Under the pieces are notes generated by a model. That model had not been told where the DNA came from. It searched no databases and saw nothing but the letters and a program-made list of their open reading frames with translations. A DNA stretch of 64,000 nt from CAZGMC01 sp964526565 (GTDB lineage Bacteria > Pseudomonadota > Alphaproteobacteria > DSM-16000 > Inquilinaceae). The translations under genes and the position numbers were made by a program. Where the stretch lies: positions 1 through 64,000 of the forward strand of contig CAZGMC010000006.1 of the NCBI GenBank assembly GCA_964526565.1. The letters are read 5' to 3'. Positions 62,193 through 64,000 of this stretch are shown here, in pieces; the stretch's first letter is position 1; every line of letters begins with the position of its first letter.

Positions 62193-64000
62193 TCAGGCCG
62201 GCTCGCGCAGGGCGACGGCCTGCTGCAGGTCCACCGAGACGAGCTGCGAGACACCCCGCTCCGGCATCGTCACCCCGAACAGCCGGTCGACCCGCGCCAT
62301 CGTCATGCGGTGATGGGTGACGATCAGGAACCGCGTCGAGCCGGCCGCGGCCAGCTCCTCCAGCAGGGTGCAGAACCGGTCGACATTGGCGTCGTCCAGC
62401 GGCGCGTCGACCTCGTCCAGCACGCAGATCGGCGCCGGGTTGGTCAGGAACACCGCGAACAGCAGGGCGATCGCCGTCAGCGCCTGCTCGCCGCCCGACA
62501 GCAGCGACAGGTGCTGCAGCCGCTTGCCCGGCGGGCTGGCGAAGATCTCCAGCCCGGCCTCCAGCGGCTCGTCGGTCTCGGTCAGCTTGAGGTGGGCGCG
62601 GCCGCCGCCGAACAGGCGCACGAACAGCTCCTGGAAATGCCGGTCGACGGTCTCGAACGAGCCCAGCAGGCGCTCGCGGGCCTCCCTGTTCAGGCTGGCG
62701 ATCGCCTGGCGCAGGCGGGCGATGGCGGCCAGCAGGTCCTTGCGCTCATTGATCATGCCGGTGACCTGCTGCTCCAGCTCCGCCGCCTCCGTTTCCGCGC
62801 GCAGGTTGACCGGGCCCATGCCGTCGCGCTCGCGCAGCAGCCTGTCGAGCGCCGCCTCGGCCGCCGCCGGCTCGGGCAGCGTGCTGTCCGGCCCGACCTG
62901 GGCGATCACGGCAACCCCTTCCGGCCGGCACTCCAGCCGCTCGGCGATGCGCTCGCGCACGGCGTCGGCGTTGGTGCGGGCGGCAGCGATCTCGGCGTCG
63001 GCGCGGACCCGCGCCTCGCGCACCCCGGCCAGCGCCGCCTCGGCCGCCTTGAGCGCTCGGTCGGCCTCGCGCTGGGCGGTCTCGGCGGCGGCCAGGGCGT
63101 CGGCGGCGCGGCGCCGCCCCGCCTCCGCCGCGCCGACCTGGTCCAGCAGCGCCTCGCGCCGGTCGGCGATCGCGGCCGGCTGCTCGGCCAGGGCGGCCAG
63201 CGTCGCCGCGCTCTCGGCGGCGCGCGCCTCCAGCTCGGCGAGGCGGTCGGCGGTGCCGGCGGCGCGGTTGCGCCAGGTGCGGTCGTCGAGCTCGATCGCC
63301 TTGAGCCGCTGACGCCACCCGGCCGCCTCGCGGCGCAGCAGGTCGAGCGCGTTCTGGGCGCGGCTCTGCTCGGTGCGCCGTTCGGCCAGGGCGGCGCGGA
63401 CCTCGGCGATGCGCTCGCGACGCACGCCCAGGTCGGGCAGTGCCGCCAGCCCGTCGCGCGCCGCCGCCAGCGCCTGGTCGGCCTCGGCGCGGTCGGCGGC
63501 CAGCCGCTCCTGCGCCTCGGCCAGGGCGGCCAGCCGCGATTGGCGTGCCGCGGCGGCCTGGGCCAGCTTCGCCTGACGGTCGCGGGTCCGGGTCTGCGCG
63601 GTGTAGGCGGCCTGCACCGCCTGGCGCGCCGCCCGTTCGGCGGCCTGGGCGGCCTGGGCGGCGTCGCGGATGGTGGCCAGGACCGCGCGGCTGCGGGCCG
63701 CCTGGGCCGCGGCGGCCTCCATCTGCGCCTCGAGCCCGGCCAGCCGGTTGCGCTGGCGCAGGTGGACCGCGGCGGGCGACGGCGCGCCGGCAGCGGCGCA
63801 CAGCCCGTCCCAGCGCCAGCGGGCGCCGTCGCGGGTGACCAGTTCCTGCCCCGGCCGCAGCGCCGGCGCCAGCGCCTCGCCGGCCTCGCGATCCGCGACG
63901 ATGCCGACATGGGCCAGCCGCCGCGCCAGCGCCGGCGGCGCCGTCACCCGCCCGGCCAGGCTCTCCGCCCCGTCGGGCAGCGGCGCGACGCCGTCGAGCG
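62193..64000 (-). CDS. smc: Chromosome segregation ATPase SMC (C-terminal part, runs off window)
   Basis: The frame is open to the right edge, so the N-terminal ATPase half lies outside. Visible are the end of the hinge (LAPALRPGQELVTRDGARWRWDG), a long Ala/Arg/Glu-rich coiled coil (to about 62830), and the C-terminal ATPase lobe with the signature LSLLSGGEQALTAIAL and Walker B ICVLDEVDAPLDDANVDRF, then FLIVTHHRMTMARVDRLFGVTM. SMC with ScpAB compacts and segregates chromosomes. Confidence 0.96.
   Translation of the reverse strand, partial: LDGVAPLPDGAESLAGRVTAPPALARRLAHVGIVADREAGEALAPALRPGQELVTRDGARWRWDGLCAAAGAPSPAAVHLRQRNRLAGLEAQMEAAAAQAARSRAVLATIRDAAQAAQAAERAARQAVQAAYTAQTRTRDRQAKLAQAAAARQSRLAALAEAQERLAADRAEADQALAAARDGLAALPDLGVRRERIAEVRAALAERRTEQSRAQNALDLLRREAAGWRQRLKAIELDDRTWRNRAAGTADRLAELEARAAESAATLAALAEQPAAIADRREALLDQVGAAEAGRRRAADALAAAETAQREADRALKAAEAALAGVREARVRADAEIAAARTNADAVRERIAERLECRPEGVAVIAQVGPDSTLPEPAAAEAALDRLLRERDGMGPVNLRAETEAAELEQQVTGMINERKDLLAAIARLRQAIASLNREARERLLGSFETVDRHFQELFVRLFGGGRAHLKLTETDEPLEAGLEIFASPPGKRLQHLSLLSGGEQALTAIALLFAVFLTNPAPICVLDEVDAPLDDANVDRFCTLLEELAAAGSTRFLIVTHHRMTMARVDRLFGVTMPERGVSQLVSVDLQQAVALREPA

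Overview
The window reads as a high-GC alphaproteobacterium, most likely Rhodospirillales or a close relative. Evidence for this is the gene content (AddB, MurU, a single-domain LOV protein, ExoD, DUF2333, NfeD-slipin, a group 3b hydrogenase), long spurious ORFs in every frame as expected at high GC, and alphaproteobacterial-style TonB/ExbB/ExbD/FecI genes. Two runs of N (36528-36627 and 59910-59919, the second followed by a run of 19 G) show that this is a draft or metagenome-derived scaffold. Short in-frame tandem repeats are scattered through the whole window.

Layout. 1-8.7 kb: tRNA-Lys, a LOV photoreceptor, a small orphan gene with a strong terminator, DUF29, an addB-murU-tsaE operon without the usual addA and amgK partners, an Rpn-type nuclease and phoU. 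9-14.6 kb: an orphan membrane protein and a divergent PspA-like/DUF2491 versus SPFH-GYF/zinc-ribbon locus resembling a membrane-stress module. 14.6-19 kb: a possible structured leader RNA, thrS, infC with an AUA start, and a beta-helix protein. 19-25 kb: a toxin-antitoxin pair and a five-gene group 3b [NiFe] hydrogenase operon. 25-26.6 kb: a small gene, a PilZ protein and ExoD. 26.7-36.1 kb: a complete iron-uptake island (Fur-like boxes, fecI, fecR, TonB-dependent receptor, PepSY membrane protein, exbB, two exbD, tonB). 36-48.2 kb: small secreted or unknown proteins, an MsbA-type ABC transporter, DUF2333, nfeD-slipin-unknown-ABC1 kinase, and a two-domain surface-type protein. 48.2-51.1 kb: a P2-type cation ATPase.

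51-59.9 kb is the most interesting region: the remains of a type III-B CRISPR-Cas locus. A cas6-like gene lacks its C-terminus, and a minus-strand operon holds cmr6 (frameshifted), cmr5, cmr4 and cmr1 (in-frame TAA). cas10 (cmr2) and cmr3 are absent from their expected place between cmr1 and cmr4. A two-TM protein with a CARF-like Rossmann domain is divergently transcribed. Beyond a repeat-rich spacer lie an RT-Cas1 fusion gene with a large internal deletion, an intact cas2, and an assembly gap where an array would be expected. MITE/REP-like palindromic elements flank the locus. Either a type III-B system with a membrane ancillary effector is decaying, or the assembly has collapsed here; raw reads would tell which.

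59.9-64 kb: class I fumarase, a small cysteine-containing protein with CtrA-like sites upstream, and the C-terminal part of SMC running off the right edge.
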